Shown here piece by piece: positions 8,490 through 17,106 of a stretch of 64,000 nucleotides of DNA (position 1 is the first letter of the stretch; every line of letters begins with the position of its first letter). The position numbers and the translations under genes were made by a program. The stretch is from assembly GCA_045646865.1 (NCBI GenBank), contig JAZRLM010000015.1:1-64000 (forward strand), written 5' to 3'. This DNA comes from SIG440 sp045646865 (GTDB lineage Bacteria > Bacillota > Clostridia > Monoglobales > Monoglobaceae). The notes below the pieces were generated by a model that did not search any database, had not been told where the DNA came from, and saw nothing but the letters and a program-made list of their open reading frames with translations.

Positions 8490-8546
8490 CTTTTATTCTC
8501 CTTCCATAAATAACTTTTAAAGCTTTTGTCCTAACTGACCGAAGCC

Positions 8547-9062
8547 CTATGCCTTCTTGGGTGATACAAACATAGCCATACTTTTACCTTCGAGTTTGAT
8601 ATCCTTTTCGACAACGCCAACCTCTGCCATAGCATCCTTCACTCTGAGAAGAAGCTCCTTACCGCTGGCACTGTGTGTAATCTCACGACCACGGAAACGT
8701 ACAGAAACCTTAACCTTGTCGCCGGATTTTAAAAACTTGATTCCCTGATTAACTTTTGTCTGGAAATCGTGCTCATCGATATTGGGGCTGAGACGAACCT
8801 CTTTAACATCAATTACTTTCTGGTTCTTTCTTTGCTCCTTTTCCCTTTTGGCAATCTCAAACTTGTACTTTCCGTAATCCATAATTTTGCATACGGGCGG
8901 TTTTGCCTGAGGCGCAATCTTAACAAGGTCAAGACTGTGCTGATCAGCCATTGCAAGTGCTTCCTTGCCTGAAACCACGCCAAGCTGCTCACCTTCGGGG
9001 CCGATAAGACGGACTTCTTTGTCTTTGATTTCTTCGTTAATCATCAACTCTTGCTTAGCTAT
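8547..9062 (-). CDS. infC: Translation initiation factor IF-3, AUA start
   Basis: IF-3 keeps the 30S subunit free and checks the start codon and initiator tRNA. The start assigned here is ATA (plus strand 9060-9062), 7 nt after a strong GGAGGTG. It gives a 171-aa protein beginning (M)AKQELMINEEI, as in other firmicutes. The next ATG, six codons in, would lose that conserved part. The upstream in-frame ATG at 9134 lies inside the leader terminator. Non-canonical starts in infC are known to allow IF-3 to repress its own translation. The IF3 N domain, lysine-rich linker (FEIAKREKEQRKNQK) and C domain are all present. Confidence 0.93.
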   Translation of the reverse strand: MAKQELMINEEIKDKEVRLIGPEGEQLGVVSGKEALAMADQHSLDLVKIAPQAKPPVCKIMDYGKYKFEIAKREKEQRKNQKVIDVKEVRLSPNIDEHDFQTKVNQGIKFLKSGDKVKVSVRFRGREITHSASGKELLLRVKDAMAEVGVVEKDIKLEGKSMAMFVSPKKA

Positions 9063-9101
9063 ACCTAAACACCTCCAAAATTTTTTGCACAATTTTAAAA
9101 A

Positions 9102-9200
9102 ACAAAAAAGTGCGGAAAGCATAAATCTCCGCACTCAAAAAACAAACTCAAAACCCTGTTGCCGTAAGCTAAGGGGAGAAGCGGACCTTCTGCTTTACCG
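9102..9200 (-). promoter_or_regulatory. L20-type leader of infC-rpmI-rplT with attenuator
   Basis: Minus-strand order: GGTCCGCTTCTCCCC, then GGGTTTTGAGTTTG, then a terminator hairpin AGTGCGGA/TCCGCACT (plus 9109-9116 and 9128-9135) followed by TTTTTTG, then the infC ribosome site. This is the arrangement of the firmicute L20 leader, in which L20 binding favours termination. The family assignment rests on recognised motifs and position, not on a covariance search. Confidence 0.8.
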
Positions 9201-9204
9201 TGAT

Positions 9205-9233
9205 ATTCTATCACACTTTGCCGCCTTTGTCAA
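9205..9233 (-). promoter_or_regulatory. Promoter of infC operon
   Basis: Minus strand TTGACA, 17-bp spacer, TAGAAT. It lies directly upstream of the L20 leader. Confidence 0.85.
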
Positions 9234-9286
9234 CTGTTTTTTTGCATTTCTTCTGCATTTTTACAAAAAAATTTGTCTGTTTTCTC

Positions 9287-9315
9287 TTGAATATTACAAA
9301 ATAATGTGGTAATAT
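9287..9315 (+). promoter_or_regulatory. Promoter of small membrane protein gene
   Basis: TTGAAT, 17-bp spacer, TAATAT, ending 30 bp before the ATG at 9346. It diverges from the infC promoter. Confidence 0.7.
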
Positions 9316-9345
9316 GTACAAAGTAGAAAGGTTGTGTTTACTTCT

Positions 9346-9783
9346 ATGTACAAACTTACAAATTCGGTTCTTGAAACATTCAAGACCTTTTGCATGTCAA
9401 TACTTTGTTCGGTCATTTTTTCTCTGATGATATACAGAGATACCGTTTACTTTGTCAAGGTTGTCTGCTTTGTGCTTAACCTTGCATCCTTTATTCTGTT
9501 TCTGCTGTTTTATTACAGAAACTGGTACCGGGCTTATATGAGAGCATTTTCGCCCGGTGATTATTGGGTTCCGGCAGTAATATCATTTTCTGTATTTTGC
9601 GGGGTTTCAAGCTATCTGTATATCATAAAGGCCGGTAACATTTATCGTTGGTTCTTTCAGCAAACACGATTCTTGGAGCCTATGCTGAATTCAGAATATA
9701 CGTTTCTTTCGTTCATTCTGTCACAGCTTCTGACATTTGCAGTTATAGTTGCAATTCCTATCATTCATGCTGACAGAAACTAG
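9346..9783 (+). CDS. Small integral membrane protein, function unknown
   Basis: About 145 aa with four hydrophobic segments (roughly residues 12-30, 36-56, 70-92 and 118-140) and a charged loop RNWYRAYMRAFSPGDYW. No family was recognised. The start is uncertain: GAAAGG is 14 nt before the ATG at 9346, and only 2 nt before an in-frame GTG at 9334. It has its own promoter and converges on trmB, overlapping its 3' end by 23 bp. Confidence 0.65.
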   Translation: MYKLTNSVLETFKTFCMSILCSVIFSLMIYRDTVYFVKVVCFVLNLASFILFLLFYYRNWYRAYMRAFSPGDYWVPAVISFSVFCGVSSYLYIIKAGNIYRWFFQQTRFLEPMLNSEYTFLSFILSQLLTFAVIVAIPIIHADRN

Positions 9784-10408
9784 CCTCACATCGATATATA
9801 GGCTGTCCTTTTTCAGAAAATAGCTTTTCATATTCGGTCATAACATTACCTTCAAATGCGCTGTTGTGCAAATCGAGGGTAATGTTTTTTAATTTCAACC
9901 CGAAATCCGCAAAGGAATTCAGCGAAAACTCAAAAAGACCCTGATTATCGGTTTTAAAATGGATTTCTCCTCCAACCTCAAGCAAGCTTTTATATATTGA
10001 AAGAAAATTCTCGTGAGTAAGTCTTCTTTTCTTGTGTCCTGCCTTTGGCCAAGGGTCACAGAAATTGATGTAAATGCGCTGAATTTTACTTTTTGTTTCC
10101 ATATTTCCAAGGGCTCCTGCATCACCGGGCACAAACCGAACATTAGTGAGCCCCATTTGCTGTACCTTTTCCATCGCCAATACTAAAACATCAAGATTTT
10201 TTTCAAAAGCAATATAGTTAATATCAGGATTGCGACGTGCGGTTTCGCTGATAAATCCGCCCTTTCCGCAGCCTATTTCGATATGCAGGGGCTTGTCCTC
10301 ACCGTATACAGCCCTTATATCGCCCTTATATTCCATAATATCCTTTATCATAATACCCGAGCAGCTTTCCATACGCTCCTCGCGGTGTTTTTTTCTTCTC
10401 ATTCGCAT
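9761..10408 (-). CDS. trmB: tRNA (guanine-N7-)-methyltransferase
   Basis: TrmB makes 7-methylguanosine at position 46 of tRNA using S-adenosylmethionine. The chosen start at 10408 (MRMRRKKHREER, after GGAGG) gives 215 aa, the normal length. Motifs seen are the SAM-binding EIGCGKGGF, the signature DPWPKAGHKKRRL, and the C-terminal TDNQGLFEFS and TEYEKLF segments. Confidence 0.95.
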   Translation of the reverse strand: MRMRRKKHREERMESCSGIMIKDIMEYKGDIRAVYGEDKPLHIEIGCGKGGFISETARRNPDINYIAFEKNLDVLVLAMEKVQQMGLTNVRFVPGDAGALGNMETKSKIQRIYINFCDPWPKAGHKKRRLTHENFLSIYKSLLEVGGEIHFKTDNQGLFEFSLNSFADFGLKLKNITLDLHNSAFEGNVMTEYEKLFSEKGQPIYRCEASFCQHE

Positions 10409-10499
10409 AACGTAGTGTCCTCCATAAGATTCTTTACTGCCCCTCAAACGTTCAAGAGGCAGTAAAATTTATTTTACCAAAAATTCCACAACCTGTCAA

Positions 10500-11033
10500 T
10501 CAGTCATTAAAGGTAAATGCACTGTAAGTATCGGCAATAATATTCCACAGTTCACGGTCAATCCTTCCTGACGGAACTTTTCCGTAATACCTCTCCACAT
10601 CCTCGGCAGCCTTTTTGGTATCCTCATCAAAGGTACCTGTTATTTTGGGCATATGAATATTGGGGAAAATCTTTGCAAGCCTTCTGAGCATTATCTGCAG
10701 GATGTATATTTCCTCAAAATCATCCCCTTCCTTCATATCAGGAATATCAACAGGATACACAAATACAGGCTTCACGTATTTTTCAGCGCGTACAACATTA
10801 TCATATTCTTCTACAATTCGGGTCCAGGTTTCAAAATCTGCCTCGCCCGTTGCAGGCAGGTCAAACCTTTTTTGAAAGGCACTTACCGCTCTGCGTGTTT
10901 CGGGTCCGTATATACCGTCAGGATTTACCTGCGGAATATCTTTTATGTATCTTGACAAATATCTCAGATAGGTCTGCAGTTCATAAATATTCGCCTTTTC
11001 GTCACGGTGTGAGAAATATAAATTGTTATCCAT
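10500..11033 (-). CDS. Protein with two peptidoglycan-binding (PGBD-1) repeats
   Basis: A 177-aa protein made of two PG_binding_1-type units. The first is VNPDGIYGPETRRAVSAFQK with LPATGEADFETW; the second ITGTFDEDTKKAAEDVE with GRIDRELW. No signal peptide or catalytic domain is visible, so it may act as a wall- or spore-associated scaffold. It is the third gene of a leftward cluster, 13 bp after the larger SpoIID-like/PGBD protein, with which it shares its repeat type. Confidence 0.75.
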   Translation of the reverse strand: MDNNLYFSHRDEKANIYELQTYLRYLSRYIKDIPQVNPDGIYGPETRRAVSAFQKRFDLPATGEADFETWTRIVEEYDNVVRAEKYVKPVFVYPVDIPDMKEGDDFEEIYILQIMLRRLAKIFPNIHMPKITGTFDEDTKKAAEDVERYYGKVPSGRIDRELWNIIADTYSAFTFND

Positions 11034-11046
11034 TTAACCGTCTCCT

Positions 11047-12444
11047 TTACTGACTTACAGCATACCCCGGATATTGACCCGGCGTTTTAAGGTCGCCATT
11101 CTTCAAATTAAAATATGTGTCTTCAATCAATTTCCACAATCCCGGGCCAACAAAACCTTTAGGCGGAAGTCCCTGATCCTCTGCAAAGGCATCGGCGGCA
11201 TTCTGGGTTTGTTCATCAAAAGTACCCGTAACCTCTACATCAGGCACGTTTTCATAAAACTGCGCTATAAAATCCAGTCTTGTCTGCAGCGCCCGAACCG
11301 CATCGCCCTGACTGCCCAGAACCAGCGGAGTTCCTGGATATGGGGCATAATCCTCGGCAATAAACTGAGGCGGATAGCTCTCTAAAATACCCAGATATGT
11401 GCGGTTAAGCTCGTTCCAAGTGGTTTCGTCCACCACTCCCGTTTCGGGAAGTCCTTTGGTGCGTTGAAAACTGCGTACCGAATTTTCGGTGGCCTCACCG
11501 AAAATTCCGTCAATATTGACCGAGGGAACCGAATTATTATACACCGCAATAACCGCCAGATAATACTGTATAACCCGCACGGGGTTGCCTGTATCCCCAC
11601 GTCTTACCTCGGATACAAAATTCTTTGGCACATCTGCAAGCAATATACCCTCGGAATTCAGCGCTCCAAGCCTTGCCACCGCCACAAAAATCGATTTAAT
11701 TCTGTACCAGGTTGCCTTGCCGATTATTCCGTCTGCCGTCAGATTGAAAATCTCCTGAAACTTTCTTACCGCATCCTCGGTTTCTTCACCGAACACTCCG
11801 TCAACTGTTGTTATTTTGGGAATAAGGGGATAGTCCCTTGAAATACGGTTAAGCTGGGTCTGGATTGTACGTACCTCCTGCCCTGAACTGCCAAGTCGCA
11901 ATGGTGTGCCGGGATAGGTTTCTGTTACATTCTGTATAGGTGCGTCCTGAACAATCTCAATATCGTTGCCGTAATATCTGGTTAAAATATCATATGGTCC
12001 CAGTCCCTGATTGGCAAGTTCCACCGACCCCCATTGAGAAAGTCCGTCACAGGTCACCTCTCGCCCGTCACAAAAGGCGGCAAACAACGGTTCGATATTT
12101 CCCTGACGTCGTATATAATCGTTAAAAATCTCGTCAACAATCAGGCTGATATTTTCAAAAACGTCACGGTTTTTCACAAAAGACTGGTCAAATGCCGTTG
12201 AATTTGTTATATCAAAATCATACCCGCGCGAGCGGTACCATTCGGTATAAACCCGATTTAATGCATAAGAAATCTGCGCATAAATATTTGCACGGAGTGC
12301 ATTTTCGGGCCATGTAGGAAAAATCTCGCTGGATGCAACATTCTTTATGTAATCAGAAAAACTGACAGTAACATTTTCGGCATCGGCATCCGGTGCCCCC
12401 AGATGTACTGTTATTGTTTCGGGAATATAGGGTCTGCCTATCAT
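11047..12444 (-). CDS. SpoIID/LytB-like protein with three peptidoglycan-binding repeats
   Basis: A 465-aa protein. The first ~170 residues resemble the SpoIID/LytB domain (NALRANIYAQISYALNRVY, the catalytic-type region around SRGYDFDITNST, and later CDGLSQWGS). Three PG_binding_1 repeats follow at about 190-260, 285-355 and 375-450 (VDGVFGEETEDAVRKFQ, IDGIFGEATENSVRSFQ, VTGTFDEQTQNAADAF). SpoIID proteins cleave stripped glycan strands during engulfment. No signal peptide is seen, which is odd for a wall enzyme and might mean delivery inside the sporangium. The SpoIID match is from memory of the family and should be treated as probable. Confidence 0.7.
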   Translation of the reverse strand: MIGRPYIPETITVHLGAPDADAENVTVSFSDYIKNVASSEIFPTWPENALRANIYAQISYALNRVYTEWYRSRGYDFDITNSTAFDQSFVKNRDVFENISLIVDEIFNDYIRRQGNIEPLFAAFCDGREVTCDGLSQWGSVELANQGLGPYDILTRYYGNDIEIVQDAPIQNVTETYPGTPLRLGSSGQEVRTIQTQLNRISRDYPLIPKITTVDGVFGEETEDAVRKFQEIFNLTADGIIGKATWYRIKSIFVAVARLGALNSEGILLADVPKNFVSEVRRGDTGNPVRVIQYYLAVIAVYNNSVPSVNIDGIFGEATENSVRSFQRTKGLPETGVVDETTWNELNRTYLGILESYPPQFIAEDYAPYPGTPLVLGSQGDAVRALQTRLDFIAQFYENVPDVEVTGTFDEQTQNAADAFAEDQGLPPKGFVGPGLWKLIEDTYFNLKNGDLKTPGQYPGYAVSQ

Positions 12445-12459
12445 CTGTCACGCCTCCTT

Positions 12460-12846
12460 TTATTCGTTCTCAAAGGGTTCTTCCTCGGTAACGGTAACAA
12501 CCTTGCCCCGCTCGTCACCCTCGGACAGTGGTATCATTGATACCGACTGAATTGATTTCAGTCCTTCAAACACCGGAACATTAACATTTTCGGTGGTGAT
12601 ATATCCGGGATAATCCACACGGATGTTATACTTAAAGAACCTTACACCGATATCGTCAGGGGTCTGGGAATTTGCGGCAGGCGGCGCGGGAACTGCAACC
12701 AATTCTGTTTTTCCGCTGCGGTCGGTTTTAAGAACACGTATCAATTCCTCGCCGCCGTCAGTAACCCTTGAAATAATTACATTTGCATCTGGAATTGGTA
12801 TAGCCTGGTCTGCGGTAGATACCTGCACAAGAATATATCCGTCCAT
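12460..12846 (-). CDS. Carboxypeptidase-regulatory/Cna-B-like small protein
   Basis: About 128 aa, starting at the second of two ATGs (plus 12844-12846), 7 nt after AGGAG; the long upstream in-frame extension has no ribosome site. Alternating strand pattern (DGYILVQVSTADQAIPIPDANVII, with a GKTELVAVPAP turn and IRVDYPGYITTENVNVPV) fits a beta-sandwich of the carboxypeptidase-regulatory kind. It opens the three-gene cluster with the peptidoglycan-binding proteins and probably functions with them at the wall or spore surface. Confidence 0.65.
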   Translation of the reverse strand: MDGYILVQVSTADQAIPIPDANVIISRVTDGGEELIRVLKTDRSGKTELVAVPAPPAANSQTPDDIGVRFFKYNIRVDYPGYITTENVNVPVFEGLKSIQSVSMIPLSEGDERGKVVTVTEEEPFENE

Positions 12847-12961
12847 CATAACACTCCTCATTTTTTTATTACCATACATAATATGCCACAAAGGCTGATT
12901 TGTGCATAAATACATAAATTTTGAAAGTTTGGAAACAGTATTGTAAACAGGAGGTTTTGTT

Positions 12962-13657
12962 ATGCTTATCACCTTTATCCGAACAATCATAATATATTTT
13001 TTCACAATACTCTCCTTGCGTATGCTTGGCAAGCGGCAGATTGGCGAGCTTGAACCATCCGAGCTTGTGGTGACAATCATTATTTCAGAGGTTGCCGCCG
13101 CCCCTGTTCAGGACTCGTCGCTGCCAATACTTACAAGCCTTATTGCCATCGCGCTGCTGCTTATTCTTGAAGTTTTGCTATCGTATGGTGCATATAAAAA
13201 CTTTACCATTCGCAAAATCTTTTTCGGCACTCCCAGCGTTTTTTACGAAAAAGGCTCCATAAATCAGAGTGAAATGGAGAAACAGCGCTTTAACCTTAAC
13301 GACCTTATGGAAACCGTGCGTAATACAGGCGCCACATCACTTTCTGAAGTTGAGTATATTATAATGGAAACAAACGGCAACGTGAGTGTTATTCCCAAAA
13401 ACAATCAACGCCCCGTTTGTCTTCTGGATTTTGGAATAGAAAATTCCTCGCCGGTTTTTCTTAGCTATGTAATAATTGATAACGGCCATATTAACCATAA
13501 CAATATAAAACGACTTGGCTTTAACGAAGAATGGCTTCGGACAACCCTGAAAAAACATAAAATTCCGAAGCCCGACCAGGTGTTTTGTATGACAGCAGAC
13601 CGCTCGGGCGAAATTGTGATTATTCCAAGGCGTAAAGGAAAGGGGAAAAGCAAATAA
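12962..13657 (+). CDS. DUF421 membrane protein (YetF family)
   Basis: A 231-aa protein with three N-terminal membrane segments (about residues 3-20, 35-52, 58-78) and the family-typical MLGKRQIGELEPSELVVTII. The cytoplasmic part has the doubled DUF421 domain. Relatives in Bacillus accompany spore and germination functions, but the activity is not established. The ribosome site is AGGAGG. Its TAA overlaps the ATG of the next gene. Confidence 0.88.
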   Translation: MLITFIRTIIIYFFTILSLRMLGKRQIGELEPSELVVTIIISEVAAAPVQDSSLPILTSLIAIALLLILEVLLSYGAYKNFTIRKIFFGTPSVFYEKGSINQSEMEKQRFNLNDLMETVRNTGATSLSEVEYIIMETNGNVSVIPKNNQRPVCLLDFGIENSSPVFLSYVIIDNGHINHNNIKRLGFNEEWLRTTLKKHKIPKPDQVFCMTADRSGEIVIIPRRKGKGKSK

Positions 13658-14037
13658 TGAAGGCATTTATATCCGCCATTGCGATATTTACGGCAATCTG
13701 CATCTTTATCGGCATACACGCCTTTATTATGATATCCCTTGCCAACGATATTGCCACCGAATGTAAAGATGTTCACACCCTTGCTGATAAAGACCGCTGG
13801 GATGAAATTGTCAAAAAACTTGACCGCATCCGCAGCATATGGGACAAACGCAGAACATGGGCTTCTCTGACCATTTCGACCGAGGATATCGAGCAGATTG
13901 AAATTTCGCTTACCCAGAGCCGCGCCTATGCAGAACTTAAACAAAAGCCCGATTTTTTTGGGGAATTTATAATGTTTGAAAAACTGGTGGAACACATCCC
14001 TCATCAGGAAGGTTTTCACATAGAGGAAATATTATAA
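13657..14037 (+). CDS. DUF4363 family protein
   Basis: A 126-aa protein with one N-terminal membrane helix (residues 4-26) and an outside alpha-helical domain (KDRWDEIVKKLDRIRSIWDKR, ISTEDIEQIEISL). DUF4363 genes commonly sit directly after DUF421 genes, as here (TAATG overlap), so the two products probably form one complex. Function unknown. Confidence 0.8.
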   Translation: MKAFISAIAIFTAICIFIGIHAFIMISLANDIATECKDVHTLADKDRWDEIVKKLDRIRSIWDKRRTWASLTISTEDIEQIEISLTQSRAYAELKQKPDFFGEFIMFEKLVEHIPHQEGFHIEEIL

Positions 14038-14047
14038 TAAAAAACAA

Positions 14048-14073
14048 AAAAATCGCATTAATATGCGATTTTT
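14048..14073. terminator. Bidirectional terminator between DUF4363 and galT
   Basis: AAAAATCGCAT / ATGCGATTTTT with a TAAT loop. It is near-identical to the hairpin at 2816-2841 and serves the convergent galKT and DUF421-DUF4363 units. Confidence 0.85.
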
Positions 14074-14109
14074 CAGTTTTTAAGCTAATACACAGTAAAA
14101 AGTCTTTGG

Positions 14110-14143
14110 TTTTCCCGCCTTTTTGCGGTCTGGACTATTTTAA
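14110..14143. repeat. Intergenic repeat, copy 2 (3' of galT)
   Basis: CCCGCCTTTTTGCGG followed by TGGACTATTTTAA, matching 2891-2923. The small CCGC/GCGG stem is kept in both copies, with a T-G wobble in copy 1. Confidence 0.7.
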
Positions 14144-14148
14144 TTTAG

Positions 14149-15645
14149 TTAAAGACATTTGCAAAATTTCTTAAAGGCTTCTGCGCCCGATTTGTTACGT
14201 TTGAATACCCCTGCATCGCAAAGCACTTTTTCAAACACAGCTCCCACTTCTGCCCTGATAATTTCATGGGCATTATCAGCACAAAATTCAGGATGGTTTT
14301 CTAAAACCTCTGCCGCCCAATCTGCGTGAGCACACAGCTTTTCGTCCTTTGCAATATCAGCACCCGAAAGCATTGCCTCTGCAAGCAAATCAAGTTCGGC
14401 AGCAAGTCGTGACGGCAATACTGCAAGACCCATAACCTCAATCAATCCGATATTTTCCTTCTTTATGTGATGCAGGTCAGGATTGGGATGGAACAGCCCC
14501 ATAGGACGTTCTTCTGTTGTGCGGTTGTTACGCAGAACAAGGTCACATTCAAGCATATCTCCCCGTTTTCGTGCAATAGGAGTTATAGTGTTGTGCGGTA
14601 TGTCATCGGTTTGAGCAAAAATATCCACACTTTCGTCAGAATACTTTCTCCATTCAACCAGAACGGCATTGCAGGCCTCCTCAAGCTCTTTTCGGTTAGT
14701 TGCCGCAAGACGGATAACCGACATAGGCCACTTCACAATTCCTGCAGATACATTGGGAAAATCCTTCATTTTAAACTCGTACTCGACAGGAGCCTTTGCC
14801 ATTGCAAATTCAAACCTTCCGCCCTGAAAATGTTCATGACTTAAAATTGAACCGCCCACAATCGGAAGGTCAGCATTTGAACCCACAAAATAATGAGGCA
14901 AAGTCATAATTATATCAAACAGTTTTCCAAAAACAGCCTTGTCAATCTTCATAGGAATATGACTTTTGTTAAACACAATACAATGCTCGTTGTAGTATCC
15001 GTAGGGCGAATACTGCAAAAACCAATCCTCACCACCCACACTAAGAGGTATGGGAATCAGATTCTGACGTGCAGGGTGTCCTTGCCTTCCTGCATAACCT
15101 GAATTTTCGGCACAAAGCTGGCACTTGGGATATGCCGCCGATTTTGCCGCTGCTGCCGCCGCAATATCCCGTGGGTCTTTTTCCGGCTTGGAAAGATTGA
15201 TGCTTATATCAAGTGTGCCATAATCTTTTGTTTCAAACTTCCATACACGGTCACGGGCAATACGTTCCATTCGTACATAATTAACCGCTTTGCTCCATTT
15301 ATAATAGTTATCTGTTGCTGTTTCAGGAGATTTTTCATAATCCTTGTTAAATTCGTTTATAACCGCCGACGGCATCGGAACAAAAACGGACATTATCTTT
15401 GTATCAAATAAATCCTTTGACTCGTTTGTTCCTGAAATTAAACCTTTGTCTTCTGCATAGCCAAGAATGCCATCGAGAATTTTATCTATAGAACCTTCAG
15501 CGGGCACATCCGCCTTGGTATCCTTCCAGTCATCAATCTGTAAAATTTCCATCAATCTGTTGCGCACGAAAATTTTATCACATTTATCTATAAGTTCTTT
15601 GTCAAGAGCATAGTTTATAAGTTGATTTATAAGTGTTTCTATCAT
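14149..15645 (-). CDS. galT: UDP-glucose-hexose-1-phosphate uridylyltransferase (firmicute type)
   Basis: This is the second Leloir enzyme. It exchanges UMP between UDP-glucose and galactose-1-phosphate. The 498-aa length is that of the firmicute GalT class, longer than the enterobacterial class. Recognisable parts are NYVRMERIARDRVWKFET, ENSGYAGRQGHPARQNL, and HEHFQGG near the nucleotidyl-transfer histidine region. The start at 15645 follows GGAAGATAAA and lies 1 bp after the galK stop. No galE or transporter is in the cluster. Confidence 0.94.
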   Translation of the reverse strand: MIETLINQLINYALDKELIDKCDKIFVRNRLMEILQIDDWKDTKADVPAEGSIDKILDGILGYAEDKGLISGTNESKDLFDTKIMSVFVPMPSAVINEFNKDYEKSPETATDNYYKWSKAVNYVRMERIARDRVWKFETKDYGTLDISINLSKPEKDPRDIAAAAAAKSAAYPKCQLCAENSGYAGRQGHPARQNLIPIPLSVGGEDWFLQYSPYGYYNEHCIVFNKSHIPMKIDKAVFGKLFDIIMTLPHYFVGSNADLPIVGGSILSHEHFQGGRFEFAMAKAPVEYEFKMKDFPNVSAGIVKWPMSVIRLAATNRKELEEACNAVLVEWRKYSDESVDIFAQTDDIPHNTITPIARKRGDMLECDLVLRNNRTTEERPMGLFHPNPDLHHIKKENIGLIEVMGLAVLPSRLAAELDLLAEAMLSGADIAKDEKLCAHADWAAEVLENHPEFCADNAHEIIRAEVGAVFEKVLCDAGVFKRNKSGAEAFKKFCKCL

Positions 15646-15646
15646 T

Positions 15647-16939
15647 TTATCTTCCTTCTGCATATTCTGTAAAATCAATACCGCCAACGGGACGTATTCT
15701 CATAAGCCGGCAACTTTCCTTGCCGAACATTCTTTCAAGAGCCGACTTGTATTCTGCAGCCTTTGCCTTTGGCACAAATGCCTGAATTGTTCCTGCAAAA
15801 CCTCCGCCGTGAACACGGCACGCACCCAGACCTGCCAATACTCTGCGACTTATTGCAAGACCCATACCAACCTCCTGATTAACAGGGTTTTTAACTGAAT
15901 AAATGTTCTGCAACAGGCGCTCGGATGACTGACCTGACTCATTTACAAGTCTTAAAAATTCTTTTATGTCCCCTGATTTAAGTGCATCAAATTCCGCTTT
16001 GGGCCGAAGGTTTTCGTCAAAGAAGTGCATTGCACGCATAATAGCTCTGTCACAGCACTCTTTACGGATTTCAGGGAGCTTTGCCCAGAAATCATTCACA
16101 TCAACCTGCCGTAAATATTCCTTTCCAAAAACTTCGGCAACAGACCGCATTTCGCCCGGAACTGCTGAATATTCGTCAGAAAGATTTGCGTGGCTGCCCT
16201 TTGTGTCAGTAATAAACAGGTTATAACCCAGTGAATCAAAATCAATGCTGTAACTTTCGATAAAAGGATTCTGTGTATCGTTGAAATCTATAAAAACAAA
16301 ACCGCCAACCGAACTTACAGTCTGGTCCATAAGGCCGCACTTTTTGCCAAAATAGTTATTTTCGGCATACTGACCTATTTTTGCAATCTCTACTGCTCCT
16401 GCTTTTCCTCCGTTATAATGCTTGTCTATTATTGTACCAATCAAAGTTTCAAATGCTGCTGATGAGGAAATACCGCTTCCTGCCAGAACATCAGATGTTG
16501 CATAAATATTAAAACCGCCAACCGATACACCCATCTCAGTAAATTTTGACACTACTCCGCGTATAAGCGCTCCGGTGCCGTTGTCTTGGGAATCAGGAGC
16601 AAGATTGTCCAGCTTTACCGACAAAGGCTTATACCCCTCTGACAATACGTTTATCACACCAGAATCATTAAATGCTACAACCGCAACAACATCCACATCA
16701 ACTGCCGCCGCCAGAACACAGCCGTGCTGATGGTCGGTGTGATTGCCGCCGATTTCGGTTCTGCCGGGTGCTGAAAATATGTATATTTCATCATTGTCCG
16801 GATATGTGTCAGCAAATTTCTTTGCAGCTTGGGCATATCTTGTCTTTTGAACACAAACAGCCTCTGCTCCGTAAAGACGGGTCAATGCCTGATTATATTT
16901 TCCGTTATTCAAATCCGTTAGGAATTCTGATACTTTCAT
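15647..16939 (-). CDS. galK: Galactokinase
   Basis: Phosphorylates galactose at C1 using ATP, a GHMP kinase. It is 430 aa. The galactokinase signature GRTEIGGNHTDHQHG is near residue 60, the ATP-binding DVLAGSGISSSAAFE is near 150, and the C-terminal HGGGFAGTIQAFVP is present. First gene of galKT; ribosome site GGGAG. Regulated probably by the divergent AraC protein, whose gene starts 168 bp away. Confidence 0.95.
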   Translation of the reverse strand: MKVSEFLTDLNNGKYNQALTRLYGAEAVCVQKTRYAQAAKKFADTYPDNDEIYIFSAPGRTEIGGNHTDHQHGCVLAAAVDVDVVAVVAFNDSGVINVLSEGYKPLSVKLDNLAPDSQDNGTGALIRGVVSKFTEMGVSVGGFNIYATSDVLAGSGISSSAAFETLIGTIIDKHYNGGKAGAVEIAKIGQYAENNYFGKKCGLMDQTVSSVGGFVFIDFNDTQNPFIESYSIDFDSLGYNLFITDTKGSHANLSDEYSAVPGEMRSVAEVFGKEYLRQVDVNDFWAKLPEIRKECCDRAIMRAMHFFDENLRPKAEFDALKSGDIKEFLRLVNESGQSSERLLQNIYSVKNPVNQEVGMGLAISRRVLAGLGACRVHGGGFAGTIQAFVPKAKAAEYKSALERMFGKESCRLMRIRPVGGIDFTEYAEGR

Positions 16940-16972
16940 TTTCTATCTCCCTTCAAAGGAATTATCTATTTA

Positions 16973-17001
16973 ATTATATAATCTCTGCTGTCGCTGCACA
17001 A
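16973..17001 (-). promoter_or_regulatory. galKT promoter with weak -35
   Basis: Minus strand TTGTGC, 17-bp spacer, TATAAT. The poor -35 fits an activator-dependent promoter. Confidence 0.65.
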
Positions 17002-17013
17002 TAACCATAATCG

Positions 17014-17032
17014 CACAAAATATACACAAAAT
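17014..17032 (-). promoter_or_regulatory. Tandem direct repeat, likely AraC-family operator
   Basis: Minus strand ATTTTGTG occurs twice, 11 bp apart (plus 17014-17021 and 17025-17032), just upstream of the galKT -35. A related TTATTGTG overlaps the -35 itself. Direct half-sites beside a -35 are typical of AraC-type activator binding. Confidence 0.55.
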
Positions 17033-17044
17033 TGAACTTGCGTA

Positions 17045-17073
17045 TTGTTTTTCAGTTTAAAACGTGCTAAAAT
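17045..17073 (+). promoter_or_regulatory. Promoter of the araC-type regulator
   Basis: TTGTTT, 17-bp spacer, TAAAAT, 33 bp before the ATG. Confidence 0.65.
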
Positions 17074-17106
17074 AAATTATACCATAACTAACAAAGGTGT
17101 GATAAT

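Noticed and set aside
9063..9134. N-terminal extension of infC from ATG at 9134
   Set aside because: The extension encodes the leader terminator hairpin and lacks a ribosome site.
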